Assembly (NCBI RefSeq): GCF_000003815.2
Contig: NC_049997.1
Span: 15,364,753-15,428,752, forward strand
Source: Branchiostoma floridae
Lineage: Eukaryota > Chordata > Leptocardii > Amphioxiformes > Branchiostomatidae
Direction: 5' to 3'
Length of the DNA: 64,000 bases
Shown: one piece after another, positions 50,601 to 62,600 of the stretch
How positions within the stretch are numbered: position 1 is the first letter of the stretch
Layout of the letters: each line of letters begins with the position of its first letter
Translations under genes and position numbers: made by a program
The notes under the pieces: generated by a model
What the model was told of the DNA's origin: nothing
Databases searched by the model: none
Seen by the model: the letters and a program-made list of their open reading frames with translations, nothing else

Positions 50601-53600
50601 CAGACAGAAAAAAAGAGTCATCTATATACATATGTGTTATCAAGAATGAAGAGGATAATTTAAAGTAAAACATGTATCTTAATAAGACTTGGGAATTCAC
50701 CTGTCTTCGCTGTGGTCCACGAGGAAGAGGCTTGATCACCTTCCCTCGGATGCGTTCGTTGCTGACGTCTTCAAACACGACCGTGCCTTCTATCAGTTTC
50801 TTAATATGGGTGGCCACCTCCTTACCCTACGGGTATAAATGGAATGGAGCTCAATGTCTTGAAGAACAAAGTTCTTATGTCACAACCATGGAGCTACAAC
50901 AGCTAACATTTTGTATTCTTCACATTGCAGCAGTGCCACCTAGCTGTAGTGCAAAGTATTGCACTAAATAAAGTGTCAGACTGTCAAAGAAATTTGGCAT
51001 TTGTCACTCCACGGGTGTAAAATTAAGAACTTAACAGTATACAATAACATATATCTATCTCTACAAATGTAAATTTCTCTTTACAGCAGGGTTCTAGCCA
51101 GTGTTCGTCCGTCCTTTGACGGACTTTTGGCACTGGAATTGGATAAAAATCTTGCCTATTCCGTCCCGTGATGGACAGGAATTGAACCAAGCCGAGTTCA
51201 TCAGCAAAATTTGCCCCTCAAAATAAAGAAAATACTATTTCAGACTAGATTTCAAAATTTTCCAAGAGAGTATGCTCCCAGACCCCACAAGGATCATTGC
51301 GCCTTCAACAGGATTTCCATTCAAAATCCAGCGGGCGGAAAATAATTTCAGGCTGGCTAGAACCCTGCTTTACAGTAATAACAGTCAAGGAAGCCAGTTA
51401 CAAGAACATGAGATAATCAATCCCATCAAGCTTCCTTTAAGGTACCAAGTGGCTATAATCTTTACCACAGTACCAAATTTTTAAACATTTCCTTCTTCCT
51501 AACCATATAACCAACACAAATTCTGTACCAAATGTTAAACCTTAAACCTTACTACACCGAAAGCTAGGTCCTCAAAATCTATTTCATTATATTAGTTAAC
51601 AAGTTTATCTATTGATAACAGGCCACCTTCTGTAGGTGTAAGGTTTGTGGTGCTAGTAAATGCTGGAAATGAATACCTTACATTTCTTACATTTCTTGTT
51701 GCAATACTGAACTCCACGTCGTCTCCAAGCTCAATCTCACGGATGTCACCCGGGTACTCACTGTAATGGAAGAAAATCTGGCGAAAAAAAAAACACATGT
51801 AAAAAGACAAACCTTATTATAAGTCATACCAAAAAGCAGTTACACAAGCAACTGGATATGATTTTGGAAATGGTCAGAGGTTTCAAACAGCCATCTGGAG
51901 TTTTTCGTCAGTGACACTGACAGTCTAACCTCCATCGACACTTATTATGTTTTTTCAATTTTTTCATTCCTTTCATGGACTAAACAACAGATATGCAAGT
52001 TTTAGGTTACAGGTAAAGGTAATGTAAGTGACAAACACACATAAAATCAAGGAAAATGTGGAGCCTTCTTAAACATCAACTCTTTCTTGTAGCAAGGTAA
52101 AACATTGGCATAATAAGGGTACCTGTGAGGGGGCTTACTGTAACTCTGTTAACATCACATGTTTTTTGAAGGACTTTTTGGTCAGTTTGGAGTAGCATAC
52201 CATCATTTTTCATGATATTTTTAAATAAGTACATGATAGCAAAGTACCACTACGCGAAAATTAGAGGAGTGGTCCTCATCTTAGGATGGTTGTTGCAGAT
52301 TATAGCGAAGTGTCCCGTTACACTAAAACGCACTAGCTAGAACCCTGCAGGAGGGGCACTTACCTCTTTCACCACGTCAGCCCTCTCGATGAAGCCGAAG
52401 GACTCCTTCATACTGCAGACCACGCCCATGTAGCGCTCCACAGGCACCGAGGAGATCAGCTGCACCTTCCTGGCACGCACATTCCCGTTCCTGGAATCAA
52501 CACAACACACAAACACACAGGCAGTGAGAGATCATGCTGTGTACACATTACATGTAACTAAAGGTGGTATCTCACTGAGCTTGGGGCACCAGCGCTGCAC
52601 TGCGGGGTTCAAAGGATACCCATCGAATTTCAGAGATGAAGAATGAATTTTCTTAAGTTTTGTGTATTTTGTTGTCTTGTAAGTCATACTTTTACGTATT
52701 ATGCAATATCTAATTATAAGAAATCGGAGAAAATAACAAAACAGTGCCACAGCGAACGAACCCCGCAGTGTCGCACCGATGCCCAAAGTGCAGTGAGACA
52801 TCAGCTTAAGGTAATACAGTCAAACCTGTACAAGTGACCACCTCTACATAAAGACTTGGCTATTGATATAAGGTCAAGCCCGTACCGGTGTCCACCTGTA
52901 TACAAAGACCAAACGTCTTGGCCATTGATACACAAAAGACCACATGTACACAAGGACCACCTGGCCAAAGTAACTTTTTGGTATACAATTTGATATTTTT
53001 CCCAATAGACACAAGCTTTGTCTATAGTAACCACCTGTCCATATAGACCAGATTTTATTGGTCCCTTGGGCAGTTTTGACTGTGCTACCAAAATTGTTGA
53101 CAACTATAATTACAAACACCAGAACAGAATAGAAAGGAAACTGCAAGTACGTGTATGTTTGTAGGATAAGAACTGAGAATATGGGACAGAAATTTCGCAG
53201 TATTCACTCATACAATACAGCCACGAAGTAATTTATAAGTACAGAATCTAGGACTTCTCTTTGTGCCAAAGAACAAACATGGCACCATATAGCTTTTGTA
53301 CACATCATTGACACAGTAGTACATGTGTAGTACTGAAGAGTACTGAATTGTAGGTACACAGACAGTAGAGGTCTACCTGTACAGAACTCACCTGTAAGGA
53401 GACCAGGCGAGTAGGTACTGAACAAAGGGAGTAGTAGTGAGAAGAAGAGTTACCTGGGATCCGGCACCACCTTGGCTGGCTTGTCTCGCCAGGATTTTTG
53501 CTGCATGTCCTCCGCTCTGTACAGGAGGCAGACGGGCTGAATAAACTTATCAACCAAAGGTTTTATAACTTATCGACCAACTGACCTGACGGCACGGTAC

Positions 53601-56600
53601 GACCACGTAGCAACCGTGACCACTTCCTCACAGTGCGTAAACGCAGCCATCTTTCACACTGGCTTCAGGCCATACCAGCTCTACCTTCTACTTGGTTCAA
53701 TACCTTGTCACAATTTTAGGACCTTCCCACAACTTTGCACCAGACCAATCTCAAACCAAGGTTGGAGCTGGGCTGGGAGCTAAGCCAGAAATTTGACCTA
53801 TTCTAGCTATTGTCTGCTATTTTAAGTAGGATATTACTTTCATGACCTAGATTTTTCAAAATTCATAGTCAGCTGGCGCAGACTGTCTTTAACTACCAGT
53901 CATAGGTAGCCTTACTAACCATCTCTTAACCACAGATTACCTTGATCATGACTAACTCCTAACCATGGTCTGGAGAAGGCCTTGAGCCATGGTCAGCTAT
54001 GTGTGACATGGGTTTTACATACAAACTGCCTCAATTCTGTGATATTTCTTTAATAACCATAAACTTAAAAGCAGAATAAAAGATTGAGGCAATGTATTCT
54101 TTTTCCCTTTCCTTTCTTTTTGTCAAACCATCTCTAAGAAAAATACCATCTTTAGATAAATGACTTTAAAAGTTTTACTGATTCTAGCAGGCAGTTTTTG
54201 TTTTTGTACTAGAAAAATCAGAGCCCATTTAATTTTTGGTAAGGTAGGTATGACCTGATTCTCCATTCCACAACATGCCAATCACACACATATCATGCAG
54301 CGAAGAAAGAGACCCAAGACCCACCTGAAATATTCTATTACCGTATGGTAAATCACAACTTCTGACTTTACCTTGCTGTCTATCCAGGGATTTACGTAGG
54401 TTGGTCCAAAAAATGCAGGATGGAATGTAGCTTACCTACTCTTTCTTTCCTACAACCTGGACTTGGTTTTTCCATATAAAACGCAAACTGTTTAATATCT
54501 TGCAACAAAATGACAATCGGTTAAGTGTGGGAGAATCTAGGAGCAACCCAGGGAGTAACATGTTGGTCAAAACTGCTGCCATGCATTGCTATGTAACTCA
54601 ATGGTATTTTTTACATATTAAGTAACTACCCAAGTCTTGGATGGGTACAGTCAAACCTTTACAAGAGACCACCTCTGTATCAGGACCACCTGGCCAATGT
54701 GACCACATTTTAGTGGCCCCTTAAATAATTTTCCCATCGACACAATCTTTACACAGGACTCAAAGTACTGGGTGCATGATGTGCACCGTGGTGCACCAAA
54801 AATTGGAGATGTGCACCCAAATATTTTCGGGGGTTTAGGTTTGTAAAAATATCAAATTATACTAATATGCACCACATTCTTGACATCTGTGTTAGAAAGA
54901 TAATAAAATGTCCGTAATAGTACTTGTTTAAGAATTTGGAATTTGGGTTCATCGAAATTAGGTTTTTCTGACATTCTACTTTATCTGGTGCAACCAAAAA
55001 TGTTTTGGTGCACCCATTTTTAAGCTTGGGTGCACCAGTGCACCTCACTCACACACACTCACTCTTCGGTTTAACCTAATCCAAAAAATGAATTTCGAGC
55101 CGTTACAAATCATGTCCATATAAACCAGAATTCAAAGGTCCTGAGTGGTCTTCTTGAGCAGTTTTCACTGTACTTATCATTGCCATGCTGTTTAGCTATC
55201 TTGGCTACCACTTAATAATTGCATACATGACACAGAAACGTTACCCGGTCCCCATCACCAACCTTTTATCGGTAGCGATGAAGAAGGAAACTTCGTCGCC
55301 TTTCTTCAGCTGAGCGCCGCCCTCCACGTCCTCCACGCCGTACGGGATGTAGAAGTGTTCTCCCGCCTGCTCGTACGACACGCGGCCCATCTCCGTGGGC
55401 TGTGGCGTACAAATGATAATAACATCCACATGTTTACATTTTTTCTCTAACACACAGTACTACTGGTACTAATAATGGTTTATTTCCCACTAAAGAAATT
55501 AAAGTAGTAGTAAACTGGTTTATAAATAAAAAGTTATTGGTATCTTAGCTGAATTGTAGTTTCGCCAGTACATGAGTTGCAAATACATGTATGTTCATTA
55601 GGGCTGCGTACCAAAACAATTTACAGGTCTGGACTAAGTGAGTTTGGTCAATTATCTGTACTACATGCACATGTAGCTATCTTTTTTCAGTGACAGATTG
55701 TCATCTTTCTACGAGGATTCACATATTCTTGACCCTACTTTTAAAACATATTTACAAGTTTTCTCAAGTCTCAATTCTGCATTGTGTTATCATCTCTGAC
55801 ACAGTTCTATTTTCCAACCTTGGAACAAGTACACAACCCACCACCAAAAGATGACCTTATGATTATGTGTGAAAGCCATCAACAAAGTGTTCCTTATATG
55901 GCACATCAACCTAACCAAGATTTTCCACCTTTTCCCCTATTGGAGATAGTCATTATGATATATCCTTACGGTTGCCCAAAGGACTGTCCACAACAGCTTT
56001 CACCAAAAGTTCCTCAAAACAACTAACGAACCATCCCTTATTCCACCCTGGAGTTGTTAGTATAAATTGCTGCTGTAAACACACTAATGACAGATGGAAA
56101 TTTACCACTACAAGATTGGCCAAAAAACAGAGACAGATACAACCTGGTCAAGACAGGTAAGAGGTGAAAGTGCTACATGTATATTCCAACTAACTTGTAT
56201 AAAAGCCACCAGGTAAGAGGACAGGGCTTGTACTAAGTTGTAGGGGCACCCGTCCTAGGGGTAGGCCAAAAGTTACACTAAGACAAACCATCTTAAACAA
56301 CAGATATAGGTCTTAACAACATGAAAACCATGGCAGTATCAGCACAAGACCCCACCCTATGGAGAAAGTTTGCTCACCGAGTTGACCAATACAACAGTGT
56401 CGCGGGAGGAGCTATGGTCTTACTTAGGTAAGGAAGAGGACAGGTGGAAGAGATACCATTCCCACTCCCATTCCCAAGTTTAACTTTAAGACTTATACCC
56501 TGTTATGTCCCGGTAACTGTGGTTGCAACAGTAAAGGTTCACCACCATCACTCCATTTTCCAGAGTATGATGATTTCCCAGTGCATACATCCGGCTGTGA

Positions 56601-59600
56601 ATAAACAAACATTTACATACTAAAAAAACAACTAAGAGAAATAAAAACTATCAACAAAAAATAAACCAATACGAATCCTTAACAGGTATCTTGACAGCTT
56701 TCATATTTGAACCGTATGAAGGAACTGAATATAGTTTTGTGACAGACCAAATACCATAAGTGCAAAAGATTATAATGTGATTTCAAAATAATGATGTGTA
56801 AACATTTCCTATACCATCTACTATGTATGTAATGATTTGTTAGTTTGCAATCATTAGTAACAAAATACAAATTGGACAAACTTACGTGTCAGGACAATTG
56901 TAGTTGTCTGTCGTCCATTGAAGCCATGGTCCTTAATTAGCATGTCGCTTGTGCGCGGCATGCTCTCCAAGCTCTTTCGAAGTAAACAGTCGGAAGTGAA
57001 AGGAGGCTCCTCCCACTTCCTGTGTTCCCGTGAGTGATGACGTCAGTTTTTTAGAAGCAACAGTGCTGGCCGAAAACTTAGGGTGGGAAACTAAAAGCGA
57101 ACCCTAGCAAGATACTAGGGCGGGAAGGACCATGGCTTCAATGGACGACAGACAACTACAATTGTCCTGACACGTAAGTTTGTCCAATTTGTATTTGTCT
57201 TCGTCCATATCAGCCATGGTCCTTAATTAGCATGACTTTGAAGCCGAGGCCAGCACTGAACAACCAAAGTGGAAACTAGAAGAGTTAGAAGGTTTATTAT
57301 AGAACCTCTCGAATGTAGTAGCATTGGCCCAATTTGCCGCCTTCAAAATATCCTTAACAGAAACGCCAGCCTTGAAGGCAGCTGAAGCTGAAGCGCTTCT
57401 GACTGAATGGCCTGAGTACTCTTTGATACCTGCTTCAGACAACATTTGCTTAAGCCAACGGGCAATAGTGGAAGATCCAACCGCCTTATGAGGCTTGACT
57501 AACCCCCGAAACACCCGAGAGTCAGACGAGGAGCGAAACCTAGCAGTTCTCTCTAAGTATGCCCGCAGATAAGTGACCGGACACAACACTTTGTTGTCAA
57601 ACTTCGCCACCCACAAAGAATGTGAAGGTTTGTCTGGACGTGACGTTTTTGTGACCTTATCAATAACAAACAAAATCCCCTCTTTAGACGAAGACATGTG
57701 ACTTGTACTGAGCAGAGCTAGCGATTGTTCCCGACCAGCAGACACTAGCGCCACTAGCATAGCAACCTTGAAGGTGAGCTGCTTCAAACTCAGGCACTTC
57801 GCAGGAGACCACTGTCTGAGGAACTTCAGAACAACAGAGACATCCCAAATAGCAATATGCTTGGGCATGGGCGGTCTAAGCTCAAACACTCCCTTCATAA
57901 ACCGGGAGACAAGGGAGTGTGCTCCTACTGGTTTTCCCTCTACATTGACATGAGTGGAAGATATTGCAGATCTATAAACATTGAGTGTTCTATATTGGAA
58001 ACCCGTAGAAAACAAATGATGAAGAAAATCCAGTACCTTACTCAGAGGTGCATAAACGGGATCCAAACCCCGAGAACGGCTCCAGCGAGCCCATTTCCTC
58101 CACGCTGACGCATAGAGTCCTCTGGTCTTAGGACGCCAGGAGGCGAGGAGGATCTCTGTAACTCCTTCCGAAATGTCGAACTCTCGGAACTGACGCCGGA
58201 GACAGTCCACATGGCCATACGTAATGTGCTGCTCAGCGGGTGCTGACTTCCGTCTCCTGGTTGTGTGAGAAGCGACGGGTACCGAGGCAGCCGTACTGGT
58301 TTTCTCACGGACATTTCTAGTATCAGTGGATACCATGCCGCTGTGTCCCAAATCGGTGCCACAAAGTGCACTGTTACTTGGTCCTGGCGGACCTTCCTCA
58401 AGACCCTCTCGATGATCTTGAATGGGGGAAAGGCATACAGAGCTTCCCACTGGTTCCAGTTCATCGTGAACGCATTCGTCCCCAGACTCTCTGGGTCTGG
58501 CTCCCAAGACACAAACTTGGGTAGTTTCCTGTTGAGTCGGGATGCGAAGAGATCTACCGCTCCCGCTCTGCGCAGACTGGGACACATCTTCTGTATGGCC
58601 TGAAACACTTGTGGGCAGAGTGACCACTCTGTTGTGCGAGCGAAGTGTCTGGACCTGAAGTCCGCTCTTACGTTGGTTACACCCGCCACGTGATCGGCTG
58701 ACAACAGGATGCTTCTCTCCACGCAGTAATCCCACAGGCTTAGAGCCAGATTTGAAAGGGCTGGCGACCTTGTGCCGCCTCGGCGGTTGATGTACGAAAC
58801 TACGGTTGAGTTGTCCGATTTGACTCGTACTGTACAGTTCGCCCTGTCCTTGCAAAAGGCCTTCAGTGCCAGAAAGACTGCCAGCATTTCCAACTGATTT
58901 ATGTGCTGTCCGCGTTCTGCGCGCGACCAACGCCCGCCTGTGCTCACGCCATTTGCGAATGCTCCCCAGCCATCGAGAGAGGCGTCGGTTTCGATCACTA
59001 CGTTTTCTTCCGGACAGTGAATCGGACGATAATTGTGAAGGCGTAGCTCGTCCCTCCACCAGATAAGGTCCTGACGTGCTGACTCGGTTAGTCGAACGGG
59101 AGTTTGCCAAAAACCGCCGGATTGTCGTAGACATGAGATGAGGAGAAGTTGCAAATGTCGAAGATGCAGAGGACCGAGCAGTACGGACACTGTGGCTGCT
59201 TGGAACTTCCCGATGACACTTGCTAACTGCCGTGCTGACAGGCACTCTCTCTCTAGTACTTCGCCAGCTAACTGGCTCAACTCCTGTAGTTTGACACCAG
59301 GGAGAAACAGACACATACTCAAAGAGTTTAACCCTGAACCAAGAAAGGTAATACACTGAGTTGGCTCCAGGACAGACTTACCCAAATTTGTGACAAACCC
59401 AACATGGGCAATGAAGTCTGTCGCTGTGATGGCATCTTGCCTACATCGATCACTACTGTCTGCAAAAATCAGCATATCATCTAAATAAATAATCAACCTG
59501 ATGCCTCTACGTCTTAGGTGCGAAACCACCACCTTAAGAAGCTTCGTAAACACAAGTGGGGCGCTCGAAACGCCAAACGGTAAACAAACGAACGAGAAAA

Positions 59601-62600
59601 ACTTGTTCTTCCACGCAAACGTAAGAAAACGGTGATGATTCGGGTGGATGGCTACTGTAAAGTACGCATCAGTGAGGTCTATTTTGCAAAAAAAAATCAC
59701 CTGGACGAACTAACTCTCTGACCATACCAGGCTTTCCATTTTGAACTTTGGAACAAAAAGACACCTATTAAGAGGTCTAAGATTGATAACTGGCCGAAGC
59801 CCGCCTGTTTTCTTGGGCACTGTAAACAGTCTAGAAATAAACAAATCAGAACTGAAGGGAACCTCTTGAATTGCCCCTTTATTCAACATAGAAGCAATCT
59901 CAGAATCAATAGCCAAATCTTGCTCCCGTGTCATAGCACGGGTCCAAGGAATACTAGTCTGCACTGGCGGCGATCGTTTGAACGGCAACCTATACCCCTT
60001 AACTATATCCAGAATAACTTGGTCTGAAGTTAGCTTGCGCCAAACTGGCAAAAAAAACTTTAAACGCCCTCCATGAGGGAGGGGATTCGGCAAAGGATGA
60101 GGTACAGGTTGAAGTGCAGGCAATCGCCGGCGTAAAAGCTGATGTAAACAAGACTGGGAGATACTACTTAGATTTCTTCCCGTCTCCTGACTGATTGGAG
60201 GTACGGGAAAACTGCGAACCCCAGTAGAACTTAGAGTTGGAGTTTCCTCCTGACTGGCGAGAGGGGGGAGGGCGGAACTTCCGATTGCCGCGAAAGCCAC
60301 CCCTGCCCCTCGAGGTAGAAGCGCTCGAAGCGCCTCGCCCCCGCTGGGACGACTGCTTTGGTTTCAAAGTATCAACTAAGGCTTTCTTGCCTGAAGCCAA
60401 TTCTCTAGCTTTAGAGCCCAAATCATTCCTCAATAACTGAGTAGGGTCATCAGGAATCAAACCAAACAAATCCTTAGCCGTAGGCTGATAGGAAACTTCC
60501 GCTAGAGATGATCTACGAACGTCAGCGATCTTCGAGTGAGCTGAGCCTAAGAGCCAAACAGCAGTAGCTGCACAGTCCTGCATAATATCTCTATCAGGCT
60601 CAGAAATCTCGCCGTTACATTCTTTCAACATCTGCCAAAGATTCAAAACTGGTGCCACTACATGCAACAACTTAGTATGAACCGAAGCTAGATTTCTATC
60701 GACCTGAAGAGCCGACTTACCTTTGTAAAAGTCGATCGACTTGATCATCTCTTTAGCGGCTGAATCTAACTCAGGCACCGACAGCTCTTTCGGAGCATTA
60801 GAGGGCAGCAAATACTTGTTTTGCCAGTGCGTCAAGGACTCTGTCTTGCGCTCTTTCTTTAAGTCGAAATAATCTGCGGCAAACCACACCACGGACTGCC
60901 GGGCAGTCCACACTTTTTCCGGGGCGGCCGGCTCACGGTCGAACGGCACAAAAGACATATCGCTCGCCGCCGAACATGTTGACTCATCGCCGCTGTCAAA
61001 ACGCGACCTCTTCGAGGGGGTAACTTCGGACTCAAGCTCAGAAGGAGCGCCTAAATGCCTCTTTGCGCCGACTGAAGCGGCGATAGACCCTAAGATCTCT
61101 TTAACTCCTTTGAATTCTTCAGACATTAACCCAAACGCTACGCGAAGAGAGTTTTGGTCTTGCTGGATGACGTTGACCCCGAGAAGGTCTCTCAATTCGC
61201 CCAAATCTCCCGGCCATTCCGGCGTACGCACAGGAGACTTATCTCCGTTCGGCTCCCGAGGAAGACGAGGACTCTTCTGCCCCTCTAGCAGTAGCTCTTT
61301 TTGCCCGCTACTCTCCGGGTCCTCCGTGGAACGGCCGTCCGCAAGCGCGCCGTCTCCACGTTCGTGTCCGGGGGGGAGGGGGGCGCTGACAAGTTCGCGC
61401 TTGTCCCCGATACCACGTGGTGACGAAGAACTCGATTTACTACGTGAAAACTCCTCGCGAGCGCGTTTATCACTAGAAGAATGCCTACTGGACGAACTAT
61501 GAGAACCATGAGACCCTTTACGTCTCCTACTATCCTTTTTTGAATCACTCATAGCGCTAGAAAAAGAAGAAAAATATGGGAACACAAGAGCTCGGAGAGC
61601 GTGACCACTTTCCACAGCGAAACTTCAAAAACTGACGTCATCACTCACGGGAACACAGGAAGTGGGAGGAGCCTCCTTTCACTTCCGACTGTTTACTTCG
61701 AAAGAGCTTGGAGAGAATGCCGCGCACAAGCGACATGCTAAATAAGGACCATGGCTGATATGGACGAAGACAATGACAAGATTACAAAAACAGACTATAG
61801 TACAGCAATAAATTGTCACAATCAAAACAACACTGTGATTCATAAAGAATGATAGTTACAAACAATCATGAAACACAAGCTATCTAGAACAGAAACTTTG
61901 AGAAATACTAGAACAGAAACAAGACATTGCTGCTCTTGATGCAACATTACCAACAAACATTTCAACAGAAGAAAGGAACAGAAAAGAAAGTAACAAACAC
62001 ATCAGTGAAGAAATTGACAATAACCAATACTCCACCCGACAATGTTTAACATTTGAAGACGAACACTTGGTAACACCCAACGTTCAGTGATAGTACAATA
62101 GTCCCATAGTTGTTTTGAGACTCTTGGGACAGAGGGTTGCTATCCACTGTGTCTAGGGCATGTAATCAAAGGCAGAGCCTAATACTTTTTTTAACCTCCT
62201 AACCGAAGTCAGGTACCATTTTTACCCCTGGGTGGAGTGAGGAAAGTCGTGTAAAGTGCCTTTCCTAGTGGGAAAATGTCTGGCCAGAAATGTCAGGAAT
62301 CAGAAGTATGACCAAAGTTGGATTCGCTACCCTAGTCACTCTGGTATTTGACGCCAGGAAAATTTTTGGTCAAAACAATGTTATAAGTGTACAAATCTAC
62401 ATAGTTAAACCTAGTGATCACTGGCATTGCAACTTGTCTTCTTTTGTGTAGAGATTAACAAAAACAGTGCAAACAACTCAACTTACAGTTACCTCCAACG
62501 TTTCTGAACATCACAACATGTTGTCGAGAACAACAAAAAACGGTTGAAACAAAAGCACACAGATAAGAATCAGGAGAGAGAAGAGAGTTGACAGGTTGAT

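Larger units (their letters stand above)
56863..61773 (-). mobile_element. DIRS-type tyrosine-recombinase retrotransposon, near complete
   Basis: About 4.9 kb on the minus strand, in the CSDE1 intron between exons 62691-62629 and 55399-55263, with the same orientation as the gene. Order in its own direction: gag-like frame, RT, RT/RNase H/methylase-like frame, overlapping tyrosine recombinase frame, internal complementary region, inverted terminal repeats at both ends. There is no integrase, no protease and no LTR. This layout is that of the DIRS1 group, which replicates through a circle resolved by the recombinase. The RT frame is interrupted (see 59710-60300), so this copy is probably inactive. 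Confidence 0.93.

Noticed and set aside
56330..56460. Possible extra CSDE1 exon containing gtcgcgggaggagc
   Set aside because: No acceptor/donor pair keeps the phase-0 frame between the neighbouring exons, and there is no family similarity.
58265..61502. Plus-strand open frames inside the DIRS element
   Set aside because: Shadows of the gag, RT/RNase H and recombinase frames on the minus strand; no domain of their own.
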